From Flavobacterium sp. 270 (lineage in GTDB: Bacteria > Bacteroidota > Bacteroidia > Flavobacteriales > Flavobacteriaceae), in assembly GCF_004368785.1 (NCBI RefSeq), contig NZ_SODM01000001.1, positions 434,001 to 498,000 of the forward strand: 64,000 nucleotides of DNA, given 5' to 3'. A program made the translations under genes and the position numbers. The notes below the pieces were generated by a model, which ran no database searches, was not told the DNA's origin, and saw only the letters and a list, made by a program, of their open reading frames with translations. Shown here in pieces: positions 36,689 to 44,983 of the stretch; positions within the stretch are counted from its first letter, which is position 1; the number at the start of each line of letters is the position of its first letter.

Positions 36689-39481
36689 ATGAGATTAAAA
36701 AAATCATATTGCCTTATTACTTTAGTATTGCTTTCTGGCTTTGCTTCTTTTGGGCAAAACGCAGCATCTCCGTGGCCAAAATCTTCTAATATCAATCAGC
36801 CGTGGGCGCGTTGGTGGTGGATGGGAAGTGCAGTGGATAAACCAAACCTAAAGAAAAGCCTTGTAGATTTTTATAAAGCCGGAATTGGCGGTGTAGAAAT
36901 CACGCCGATTTATGGAGTAAAAGGTGAAGAAAGCAACTTTATAGACTATCTATCTCCAAAATGGATGGAAATGCTGGACTATACCATTCATATTGCCGAC
37001 AGTTTACACATGCAGGTCGATATGGTTTTAGGAACCGGCTGGCCTTACGGAGGCTCTCAGGTAACTTTGCCAAATGCTGCTACCAAACTTATTGTAGAAA
37101 AATATGCCCTTAAAAAAAACGAAACATTCGATAGAAATATAGTACTAGACAGCACTAAAGAAAAAACGCCTGCCGAACTTTTGTATGTTGTTGCTTACGC
37201 GAAAGATGGAACTTCGATCAACCTGACAGATCAATTAAAAAAGAATCAGGTAAACCGAAATGATAAAGGTATTGAAGGAACTCACATTGCTTTACCCAAT
37301 TTATCTGAACCTAATAAACTAAAATGGAAAGCGGCAAAAACCGATTATACAATCTATGCCGTTTTTAGCGGTAAAACAGGACAGCAGGTAAAAAGAGCCG
37401 CGCCGGGCGGAAAAGGTTATACGCTCGATCATTATTCTGAAAAAGCACTTGACGCTTATGTAGTGCCGTTTAATACTGCTTTTAAAGGTCGAGAAGGAAA
37501 AATTAGAGCTATTTTTAATGACAGTTATGAAGTTTATGGAACCGATTTTACCCCAAATTTCTTCGAAGAATTTCAGAAATTAAGAGGTTACGATTTAAAA
37601 AAACAACTTCCGAATTTACTTAACGAAACCGACAATGAAATTGGTAACCGACTTAGAAGCGATTACCGTCAAACGCTATCGGATTTATTAAACAAATTTG
37701 ACAATTCGTGGACAAATTGGGCAAACTCTAAAAAATTTAAAACCAAACTTCAGGCGCATGGTTCGCCGGGAAATTTGATTGATTTGTACGCTTCTGCGGA
37801 TATTCCGGAATGCGAAACTTTTGGTTCGATGCCATTTGATATTCCGGGTTTTAGACGCGAAAAAGAAGACATTCGCGAAGGCGACGCAGATCCTGTTATG
37901 CTTAAATTTTCTTCTTCTGCCGGGCATATTTCGGGTAAAAATCTAATTTCGTCAGAAACCTTTACCTGGCTTCGCGAACATTTTAAAACCGCTTTATCGC
38001 AATGTAAACCAGAAGCTGAAGATTTGATGCTAAACGGAATCAATCATATTTTTCTGCACGGTTCTACGTATTCGCCAACAAGAGCGACGTGGCCGGGATG
38101 GAAATTTTATGCTTCGGTTAATTTTAATGCCAACAACACGATTTGGGAAGACGCTCCTGCCCTTTTCTCCTATATTGCAAATTGCCAGTCGATGTTGCAG
38201 CAAGGAAAACCAGATAACGAAGTTTTACTGTATTGGCCTGTTTTTGATACTTGGGACAAATATCAAAAAGGTACTTTATTTTTTCAGTTTAAAATACATT
38301 CTTTATCCGAATGGCTTTATGAAACTTCTTTCTACGATACCACAAAAAGTTTAATGAAAAAAGGATACGGCGTAGATTTTATTTCGGATAATTTTATCGC
38401 TCAGGCGAAAGTTATAAATGGACAAATTAGCCTGCCGGGCGGTACTTTTAAAACCTTGATTATTCCTGCCTGCAAAAAAATGCCATTAGCAACGCTGCAA
38501 AAATTAATCGAATTACAGAAAGCTGGGGGTTCAATTATTTTTGAAGGACTGCCAGAATCTGTACCCGGTTTTAACGATTATAAACAGCAGGAACAAGAGC
38601 TTAAAAATCTTCTTGATATAAATAAAGTAATAACAAACCCTGTTTATGATGTATTTAAAGCATTACAAGATTCACAAATTTATCCTGAAACCCTTGTAAA
38701 TACTGGCTTAAAATACATTAGAAGAAATGTAGACGGCGAAAAGCTATATTATCTAGTAAATCATACGCCAAAAACAATCGACGAATTTATTCCGTTGCAA
38801 ATTGGGAACAAAGAAGTGGTAATTTTTGATCCATTGACCAGAGAATACGGAAATGCAATCGTAACCAAATCAGCTCAAAATACTTTAGTAAAAATTAGAA
38901 TTGAGCCGGGACAATCTTATTTCTTAAAAACTGAAAATACGGCTTCTCAAAAGAAATGGATTTATTATGAAAAAGCTGCTGAATCACTTCCACTAAAAGG
39001 AAACTGGAAAATTACTTTTGACAAAGGAGGGCCGAAATTGCCGGCAAACGCATCGGTTACAAATTTAGAATCGTGGACGAAATTAAGTCCGGAAGCCGAA
39101 GCTTTTTCTGGAACAGCAACGTATACTTTAGAATTTAATAATTCGGATAAGAAAACCGAAAATTGGAGTCTGAATCTGGGAGACGTTCGCGAAAGTGCAA
39201 AAGTCTGGCTAAACGATGAGTTTATTGGTACAGCCTGGTCTGTTCCCTATCAATTGAATATTGGAAAATTAAAATCTGGAAAAAATATACTTAAAGTACA
39301 GGTGACCAATCTTGCCGCCAACAGAGTTCGCGATATGGAATTGAAAGGTCAGGAATGGAAAATTTTTTATGAAATCAATATGGTCGATAAAGATTATAAA
39401 AAATTCGATGCAACAAAATGGTCTCCAATGCCTTCGGGATTATTAGGGCCAATAACCATAACGCCGTTAAAACAAAACTAA
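36689..39481 (+). CDS. Glycoside hydrolase family 106 alpha-L-rhamnosidase
   Basis: A 930-residue exported enzyme (signal peptide about 1-22). The opening PWARWWWMGSAVDKPNLKKSL and GGVEITPIYGVKG, LGTGWPYGGSQV, the DSYEVYGTDFTPNFFEEFQKLRGYDL segment and the NHIFLHGSTYSP motif are characteristic of GH106. The C-terminal ~130 residues form a GH2-like sugar-binding sandwich (WSLNLGDVRESAKVWLNDEFIG). GH106 removes alpha-linked rhamnose by inversion, with a calcium ion. Here it would trim rhamnose from rhamnogalacturonan fragments. It heads an operon with GH105, 22 bp downstream. Confidence 0.92.
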   Translation: MRLKKSYCLITLVLLSGFASFGQNAASPWPKSSNINQPWARWWWMGSAVDKPNLKKSLVDFYKAGIGGVEITPIYGVKGEESNFIDYLSPKWMEMLDYTIHIADSLHMQVDMVLGTGWPYGGSQVTLPNAATKLIVEKYALKKNETFDRNIVLDSTKEKTPAELLYVVAYAKDGTSINLTDQLKKNQVNRNDKGIEGTHIALPNLSEPNKLKWKAAKTDYTIYAVFSGKTGQQVKRAAPGGKGYTLDHYSEKALDAYVVPFNTAFKGREGKIRAIFNDSYEVYGTDFTPNFFEEFQKLRGYDLKKQLPNLLNETDNEIGNRLRSDYRQTLSDLLNKFDNSWTNWANSKKFKTKLQAHGSPGNLIDLYASADIPECETFGSMPFDIPGFRREKEDIREGDADPVMLKFSSSAGHISGKNLISSETFTWLREHFKTALSQCKPEAEDLMLNGINHIFLHGSTYSPTRATWPGWKFYASVNFNANNTIWEDAPALFSYIANCQSMLQQGKPDNEVLLYWPVFDTWDKYQKGTLFFQFKIHSLSEWLYETSFYDTTKSLMKKGYGVDFISDNFIAQAKVINGQISLPGGTFKTLIIPACKKMPLATLQKLIELQKAGGSIIFEGLPESVPGFNDYKQQEQELKNLLDINKVITNPVYDVFKALQDSQIYPETLVNTGLKYIRRNVDGEKLYYLVNHTPKTIDEFIPLQIGNKEVVIFDPLTREYGNAIVTKSAQNTLVKIRIEPGQSYFLKTENTASQKKWIYYEKAAESLPLKGNWKITFDKGGPKLPANASVTNLESWTKLSPEAEAFSGTATYTLEFNNSDKKTENWSLNLGDVRESAKVWLNDEFIGTAWSVPYQLNIGKLKSGKNILKVQVTNLAANRVRDMELKGQEWKIFYEINMVDKDYKKFDATKWSPMPSGLLGPITITPLKQN

Positions 39482-39503
39482 TTATTAAATAACGAACATT
39501 AAA

Positions 39504-40625
39504 ATGAGAAAATTACTTTTACTTTTCGCTATATGCTTTTCATATACTGCTGTAAACGCCCAACAACCGTTTGATAAGAAACTGGTGCTCAAACAAATGA
39601 TCCTTGCCAATGATTATTTTATGCAAAAATGGCCAGAAACCGGTAAAACAATTATTACCAACAAAGAACGCCCAAGTAATATCTGGACGCGCGGAGTTTA
39701 TTATGAAGGATTGATGGCGCTGCACGAAATTTTCCCAAAAGATACTTATTACGATTATGCGTATTCATGGGCAGAATTTCATAAATGGGGTTTTAATAGC
39801 GGTAATACAACCCGCAATGCCGATAATTATTGTGCAGCACAAACCTATATTGATTTGTATAATCTTGAACCTGAGTCTAAAAAACTAAAAAATACTAGAG
39901 CAAATATTGCCATGTTATTAAACACTTCTCAATTAGATGATTGGTCGTGGATTGATGCCATACAAATGGGAATGCCTGTTTTTGCTAAAATGGGTGTTTT
40001 GGAAAAAGACAATCGTTATTTCGAAAAAATGTACCAAATGTATATGTACAGCAGAAATAATCACGGTGACCACGGGCTTTTTAATCCAAAAGAAGGTTTA
40101 TGGTGGCGCGATGCCGATTTTGATCCTCCGTATAAAGAACCAAACGGACAAAATTGTTATTGGAGCCGCGGAAATGGCTGGGTAATTGCAGCTTTAGCAA
40201 AAGTCTTGACGATTATTCCAGAAAATGCGCCTCATAGAGAGCAATATGTAAAAGATTTAAAAGCGATGGCAGCAGCTTTAGTTCCGATTCAAAGAGCGGA
40301 TGGTTTTTGGAATGTGAGTTTACACGATCCGACTAATTTTGGAGAAAAAGAAGCTTCTGGAACTGCCCTATTTGTTTATGGAATTTCATACGGAATTAAC
40401 AGCGGTATCTTAAAAAAAGAGACCTATTTACCTGTGGTTCAAAAAGCTTGGAATGCTCTTACAACAGAAAGTTTACATACTAATGGTTTCTTAGGATTTC
40501 TACAATCCACAGGAAAAGAACCTAAAGACGGACAGCCTTTATCGTACGACAAAATTCCAGATTTTGAAGATTACGGATTGGGTTGTTTTTTACTAGCCGG
40601 CTCTGAAATTTATAAAATGAAGTAA
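39504..40625 (+). CDS. GH105 unsaturated rhamnogalacturonyl hydrolase
   Basis: A 373-residue (alpha/alpha)6 enzyme with a signal peptide (about 1-19). GH105 landmarks: GVYYEGLMALHEI, SWIDAIQMGMPVFAKMG with the catalytic Asp, YWSRGNGWVIAALAKVL and EASGTALFVYGISYGI. These enzymes (YteR/YesR) add water to the unsaturated galacturonate left by pectin lyases and release it from the next sugar. It completes the PL11 route encoded at 12679. Its signal peptide places it in the periplasm. It follows GH106 by 22 bp. Confidence 0.93.
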   Translation: MRKLLLLFAICFSYTAVNAQQPFDKKLVLKQMILANDYFMQKWPETGKTIITNKERPSNIWTRGVYYEGLMALHEIFPKDTYYDYAYSWAEFHKWGFNSGNTTRNADNYCAAQTYIDLYNLEPESKKLKNTRANIAMLLNTSQLDDWSWIDAIQMGMPVFAKMGVLEKDNRYFEKMYQMYMYSRNNHGDHGLFNPKEGLWWRDADFDPPYKEPNGQNCYWSRGNGWVIAALAKVLTIIPENAPHREQYVKDLKAMAAALVPIQRADGFWNVSLHDPTNFGEKEASGTALFVYGISYGINSGILKKETYLPVVQKAWNALTTESLHTNGFLGFLQSTGKEPKDGQPLSYDKIPDFEDYGLGCFLLAGSEIYKMK

Positions 40626-40628
40626 TAT

Positions 40629-40710
40629 TTTTTTGCCACGAATTACACGAATTAACACAAATTAAAAATTTAAAAAAATTAGTGAAATTAGTGGAATTCG
40701 TGGCAAAAAA
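40629..40710. repeat. Inverted repeat TTTTTTGCCACGAATT, double terminator
   Basis: Exact 16-bp arms at 40629-40644 and 40695-40710, T-rich outside. It spans nearly the whole gap between the converging GH105 and GH32-like genes and can terminate both transcripts. Confidence 0.8.
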
Positions 40711-40712
40711 TC

Positions 40713-42239
40713 TTAATTAGCGCCCTCAGGAGGTTGTACAATTCTGGTATAATCTTTTAGGTATTTATCCGGATCTGCAGCAGCATACTCGTTTTCTGGT
40801 TCCGGGAGCACGTGAATTTGAGAATCACTAACCGAAATTACTGCCGAACAAACATAAATACCAATTTTTCCTTCGCTGTATTTAAAATCTAATAAGGTCA
40901 GTTTTACAACACCATTTATAGAAAGTTCATAATAATTTCCGTAGCGGATAATCTTAAAATAAATCTGTCTATCTTCCTGAATTTCAAATTGATTCGTTTG
41001 AATATTTTCGAAAATAAAATTATTTTTTACGTCTTTTTCATTAAATCCCCAAGCTCTAAACTGCACAAAACCATTCACAAAATCAATCGAAATATAATAA
41101 GCCGTTCCTTCCTTATCACATTCAATAACAAAGCCCGTTTTTCCCATTCCTTCAACGGCTAATTTTCCTTCCCAGACAAAATCATTAGAAGGTTTTTCGA
41201 AGCAATAAATTTCATAACCGCTTCGACATCCAAAGCGCCATTTGTTTTCATTTTCAAGTTCAAATTCCGCTGTAGGATTTCCTAAAATGGGCAAAGGCAA
41301 CGGCAAATCTTTTTGAAGAATTGTTTTCTGATACAGTCTTTCCCAAAAATAATAAGCCTTTAATACCAGCCTCCCACTGTGGTCAATATCTAATTCTTTT
41401 GGCGGCGGAATTACGCGATGAGTGTTGACATTTCCATCTGCAAAATAAAAATTATAGATTAAAAAATGACTGCCGTCTTTTACCACGCGCGCGGCATAAT
41501 TTCCTTGTGGAAGCAGCACATTATTATGAAAAGCACAATATTCGCCCTTAAATTCTAGAGCCGACCAATAACGCACTTTTACATCTTCGCGAATAGATCC
41601 TAAAAGATAATAAGTTCCCTTAATCTCGACTACACACGGGCATTCTACATCATCATAAACATACGGGAAATGCAAAGGTTTCTGCAGCACAAACCCTTCC
41701 TTTTCTCTTTTAGCAACCGCAATACAACCTCTTCGATAAGTTGGTCCAGAGGCACTTCGGGCGCAGATTAATAAATAATCTTCTCCTTCAAACTGATATT
41801 TAAAAGGATCCCGAAAACTAATCCATTCCCGCGGATTATTGCTTGGACTTTCGTAATGCGGTGCTTCACTTTTAAAAGGCAGACCATATAAATTTTCTTT
41901 TGTCCAATGAATTAAATCTTTAGAAACTGCCCTTCCTATTTTCTGTTCAATTCCTTTATCCTGTCTTTTAAGACCTGTGTAATACATTTCATAACCTTCA
42001 CCTTCAGATCTGTGGCTCACATGCATTGTCCATAACATATCGTCATCCCAATCGCCCGGATCACCTACAAAAAGAGCATTTTTTACTCGTTTCCACGAAA
42101 GACCGTCTTTAGAAACCGCGTGCGCAATGTAATCGTGATTGGGAATAATTAAATGAAATAAATGATGAATTCCGTTTTCATCTATAAAGATGTCAACATC
42201 TCCAATTTCCCAATTGCTAAATCCTGATCCTGAATACAT
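40713..42239 (-). CDS. GH32-like beta-propeller enzyme with C-terminal beta-sandwich
   Basis: A 508-residue protein without a signal peptide. Residues ~1-330 form a five-bladed propeller carrying the three acidic landmarks of GH32/GH68: an early Asp (EIGDVDIFIDENG), FRDP and VECP. Residues ~345-500 form a beta-sandwich, as in GH32 enzymes. GH32 enzymes split or transfer fructose from sucrose and fructans. The canonical WMNDPNG is altered, so it is a distant member. The adjacent gene, on the same strand, makes sucrose phosphate/sucrose, which supports a sucrose-related role. The ATG at 42239 was chosen over an upstream GTG that would lie within a repeat element. Confidence 0.7.
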   Translation of the reverse strand: MYSGSGFSNWEIGDVDIFIDENGIHHLFHLIIPNHDYIAHAVSKDGLSWKRVKNALFVGDPGDWDDDMLWTMHVSHRSEGEGYEMYYTGLKRQDKGIEQKIGRAVSKDLIHWTKENLYGLPFKSEAPHYESPSNNPREWISFRDPFKYQFEGEDYLLICARSASGPTYRRGCIAVAKREKEGFVLQKPLHFPYVYDDVECPCVVEIKGTYYLLGSIREDVKVRYWSALEFKGEYCAFHNNVLLPQGNYAARVVKDGSHFLIYNFYFADGNVNTHRVIPPPKELDIDHSGRLVLKAYYFWERLYQKTILQKDLPLPLPILGNPTAEFELENENKWRFGCRSGYEIYCFEKPSNDFVWEGKLAVEGMGKTGFVIECDKEGTAYYISIDFVNGFVQFRAWGFNEKDVKNNFIFENIQTNQFEIQEDRQIYFKIIRYGNYYELSINGVVKLTLLDFKYSEGKIGIYVCSAVISVSDSQIHVLPEPENEYAAADPDKYLKDYTRIVQPPEGAN

Positions 42240-42272
42240 AGTATATTTATTTAATTCGTTAGTGTAATTATT

Positions 42273-42420
42273 TTTAAACACATAGAAGCATAGGTTTATT
42301 TTCTAAATGCATAAAAAAAGAAATTTAAAAGAAACTTATTTCTCACACATAGCTATATGTTTATATGTAAGTGAAACGACTTTTATAGATATTCTAAAGC
42401 TATGTTTCTATGTGTTTAAA
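42273..42420. repeat. MITE-like element with 21-bp terminal inverted repeats
   Basis: Ends TTTAAACACATAGAAGCATAG and its counterpart differ at one of 21 positions. The 148-bp interior is AT-rich and non-coding (it includes CACATAGCTATATG). It belongs to the same family as 5430-5719, with partial copies near 9508-9525 and 55207-55227. It separates the GH32-like and sucrose-phosphate synthase genes. Confidence 0.8.
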
Positions 42421-42433
42421 TTTCACTAACGTG

Positions 42434-44614
42434 TTATTTAATTATTTTATAATGCTTTAATCCTTCTAAAATTCCAGACGAAGCCGAATTTTTGGCGACA
42501 TAAATACTTTTAGTTGTTTCATATTCAGCTAATTCTGCGCTTCTATTGCCAACGATAATTCCTTTTATTGGCCCTCTAAACATATCAACATCATTTCCGG
42601 AATCGCCTGCAGCGATCACGTTTGTCAACGGAATAGCCCATTTGCGACACAAGAATTTAATAGCATTTCCTTTTGAAGCCCTTTTAGGAATAAAATCCAA
42701 AAACTGACCGTGACTCGGAATAATATTTACTTTGTACCAGCCCGTTCCTAAAGCTGCGATTAATTCTTCGTGATCGTAATTTTCTTTTTCATAATAATAA
42801 GAGATTTTATACGGATTCTGCGCTTCGTCTTCCTGCATTTTAATCCATTTCACGGCTTTTAATCTTTCAACAATATCATCGCGTTTCCAACGTCCGGATA
42901 GGAATTTTGCCCAGCCTTTGTCCAGCACATAATCTTTTCCGTTCGTATAATAAATTTCGGTACCAACAGAACAAATTATAAAATCGGGAAGCGGAAATTG
43001 TTCTTCGTCAATAATCTTTTTTACCAGCGTAAGATTTCGCCCCGATGCCATTGCAAAAGCCATTTTATCGGTACGATTCGTAAGATGCGCTTTTAATTCT
43101 TTTAGTCCCGGATTGTTTAATTTTGGTTCGATAAGTGTTCCGTCAATATCCGAAACCAATAAGTTTTCGACCTTTCTTTTTAAGCGGTCAATATTGATCG
43201 TAGAATAATGCTGTTTTTTAATTCCTGCGCCAGACGAAAGCGATAAATTTTCGTTTACCAATTCTACATATTGATTGACGTGGCTCAGCCAGCTGTAATG
43301 TTTCTGAATATTTATAGCGCCATTATTTGAATAATATTTCCATTGATTTTCATCTGTCAAAATATTCAAAAGTGCTTTTTTAATCTGTTTTTCATCCTGC
43401 GGATCTACCAGTTCTCCATTTTGGCAAGTCGGAATAATTTCTGAAGGCCCGCCGTTTTTAGTTACAATAACCGGAAGTCCCGAACTTGCTGATTCTATTA
43501 CGGTTAAACCAAAATTTTCGTGCAAAGCCAGATTTACAAATACGCCTCTTTTTTCTGCGGCATAACGGTAAATAATCGAAACTTCATTCTCAACATCATG
43601 CTTTTTCGGAATCGCCATTTTGCCGTACAAATCGTATTTATCCATCAATAATAATAAATCGGTAAGCACCTCTTTTTCAGATTCTGGCATGGTCTGGATA
43701 TCTTTTCTAATTCCTGCAAAAATTACCAGATTTGCAATGCTTTGCAGTTCTTTATCTTTGCCGTAAACTTCTATCAAAGTATGCAGGTTTTTGTGTCTGT
43801 CCGGTCTCGAAAGTGCCAAAATAAAAGGCTTATGTGGATTGGTCAGGAATTTTGAAATGGTTTCTGAAACCCAGTATTTTCGCTGTGTTTCTTCCATATT
43901 TTTATCGCTGTCCATTTCCTGATAATAATACGGAACAAATTTTCTGGTGTCAATACCCGGAGAAATGGCGTGGTATTTTGCCAATTCGAAGTTTTTATAC
44001 GCTTTATACGTTTCGATTTCCTGCTCTGTAGAAGTCACAATAAATTCTGAGAGTTCTAAGGTTTTTTCTTCGGCGGCGATCCTGGCTTCAAACTTAAATT
44101 TCTTTTCCAGTTCTTCTTCCGTTTCTCCACTTTCTAATAATTTTTTCTTCTTATAAAAACCCAGCGAATGCCCTGTATGCGCAAACGGAATGTTTAATAC
44201 GGCTGATAATTCTGCAGCTGCATATCCTGCATCTGCATAATGAGAATGTATCCAGTCAGGATAAATATTATGCGCTTTTATATGTTGCATTACGCCATTC
44301 ACAAAAGTGTCAAGGCCTTCCCAAAGCTGTTCTTTGGCGCGGTATTTTTTCCCCAGAAAAGGAATTCGTCTGATGTGAAATTTTTCATTAACAGCTTCAA
44401 CAGGAACGGCATATTCTGGAGAAAGTTTTGGATCATCAATTAATCTTGTAAACAAATCAACGTACTCAACATCTGGGTGTTGTGATAAAAACTCAGCAAG
44501 TTCATAAATGTATTTTGTTTGTCCGCCATTGTCGGCGTCACGACCAATTTCGAGGCCGGAACCCTTCAAAAGTCCGTGTATATTGATTAGTGAAATTCGT
44601 AGTTTTTTCATCAT
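42434..44614 (-). CDS. Sucrose-phosphate synthase fused to sucrose-phosphatase
   Basis: A 726-residue cytoplasmic bifunctional protein. Residues ~1-470 are a GT4 glycosyltransferase with RDADNGGQTKYIYELA, HSHYADAGYAA, LSRPDRHKN and the E-x7-E motif ENFGLTVIE, as in sucrose-phosphate synthase. Residues ~485-726 are a HAD phosphatase with SDIDGTLI and AGDSGNDVDMF, the sucrose-6-phosphatase domain. It would make sucrose from UDP- or ADP-glucose and fructose-6-phosphate and remove the phosphate. Two tandem ATG codons (44614 and 44611) are possible starts. Its neighbour is a GH32-like protein. This pathway is best known in phototrophs, so its presence here is noteworthy. Confidence 0.88.
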   Translation of the reverse strand: MMKKLRISLINIHGLLKGSGLEIGRDADNGGQTKYIYELAEFLSQHPDVEYVDLFTRLIDDPKLSPEYAVPVEAVNEKFHIRRIPFLGKKYRAKEQLWEGLDTFVNGVMQHIKAHNIYPDWIHSHYADAGYAAAELSAVLNIPFAHTGHSLGFYKKKKLLESGETEEELEKKFKFEARIAAEEKTLELSEFIVTSTEQEIETYKAYKNFELAKYHAISPGIDTRKFVPYYYQEMDSDKNMEETQRKYWVSETISKFLTNPHKPFILALSRPDRHKNLHTLIEVYGKDKELQSIANLVIFAGIRKDIQTMPESEKEVLTDLLLLMDKYDLYGKMAIPKKHDVENEVSIIYRYAAEKRGVFVNLALHENFGLTVIESASSGLPVIVTKNGGPSEIIPTCQNGELVDPQDEKQIKKALLNILTDENQWKYYSNNGAINIQKHYSWLSHVNQYVELVNENLSLSSGAGIKKQHYSTINIDRLKRKVENLLVSDIDGTLIEPKLNNPGLKELKAHLTNRTDKMAFAMASGRNLTLVKKIIDEEQFPLPDFIICSVGTEIYYTNGKDYVLDKGWAKFLSGRWKRDDIVERLKAVKWIKMQEDEAQNPYKISYYYEKENYDHEELIAALGTGWYKVNIIPSHGQFLDFIPKRASKGNAIKFLCRKWAIPLTNVIAAGDSGNDVDMFRGPIKGIIVGNRSAELAEYETTKSIYVAKNSASSGILEGLKHYKIIK

Positions 44615-44983
44615 TATTATTTCTGTTAGAAATCTTAAATTATTATAATACAAAAAGCGGCCAATTTGCCGCTTTTATTTTTTTGCGTGTTTTCTGCACT
44701 CATTTTTCATTTTTAGATAGTTCTAATTCTGTTTTTGGATTGCAGAATTGTTGTCCTATTTAGAAATACAAAATTCGATAATTTGAGGTTTTTGGTGTTA
44801 CAGGATTTTAGGAAATGGTTATAGTATTTGTATCTAAGGCTTGTAATTGCTGATTAGAATACAAAGTCTTATTCTATTATAAAAAAAACTTTTAATAACT
44901 ATAGATAATTTTTGCTTTAGTTTTCTTTATAAAAAAGTATAAAAATATATTTAAAAGAATAACTATATCACACCAACTTACTT
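44615..44983. other. Intergenic region between SPS and vgrG
   Basis: A 369-base gap between divergent genes. Near the SPS start is a terminator-like hairpin (44652-44675). The remainder is AT-rich, probably the vgrG promoter region. No perfect TAnnTTTG box was found near vgrG, only looser TTTTTG words at about 44903-44910. A single ACAGGAT at 44800-44806 lacks a partner. Confidence 0.5.
44652..44675. terminator. Terminator-like hairpin in the SPS leader
   Basis: A 9-bp stem (AAAAGCGGC and its complement) around CAATTT, with T-runs on both strands. On the minus strand it lies 38 bases before the SPS ATG, inside the leader, so it could act as an attenuator. On the plus strand it could block read-through towards vgrG. 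Confidence 0.55.

Noticed and set aside
44800..44806. Single ACAGGAT upstream of vgrG
   Set aside because: There is no partner half-site 10 bases away and no promoter box at 21 bases, so it is a chance match.
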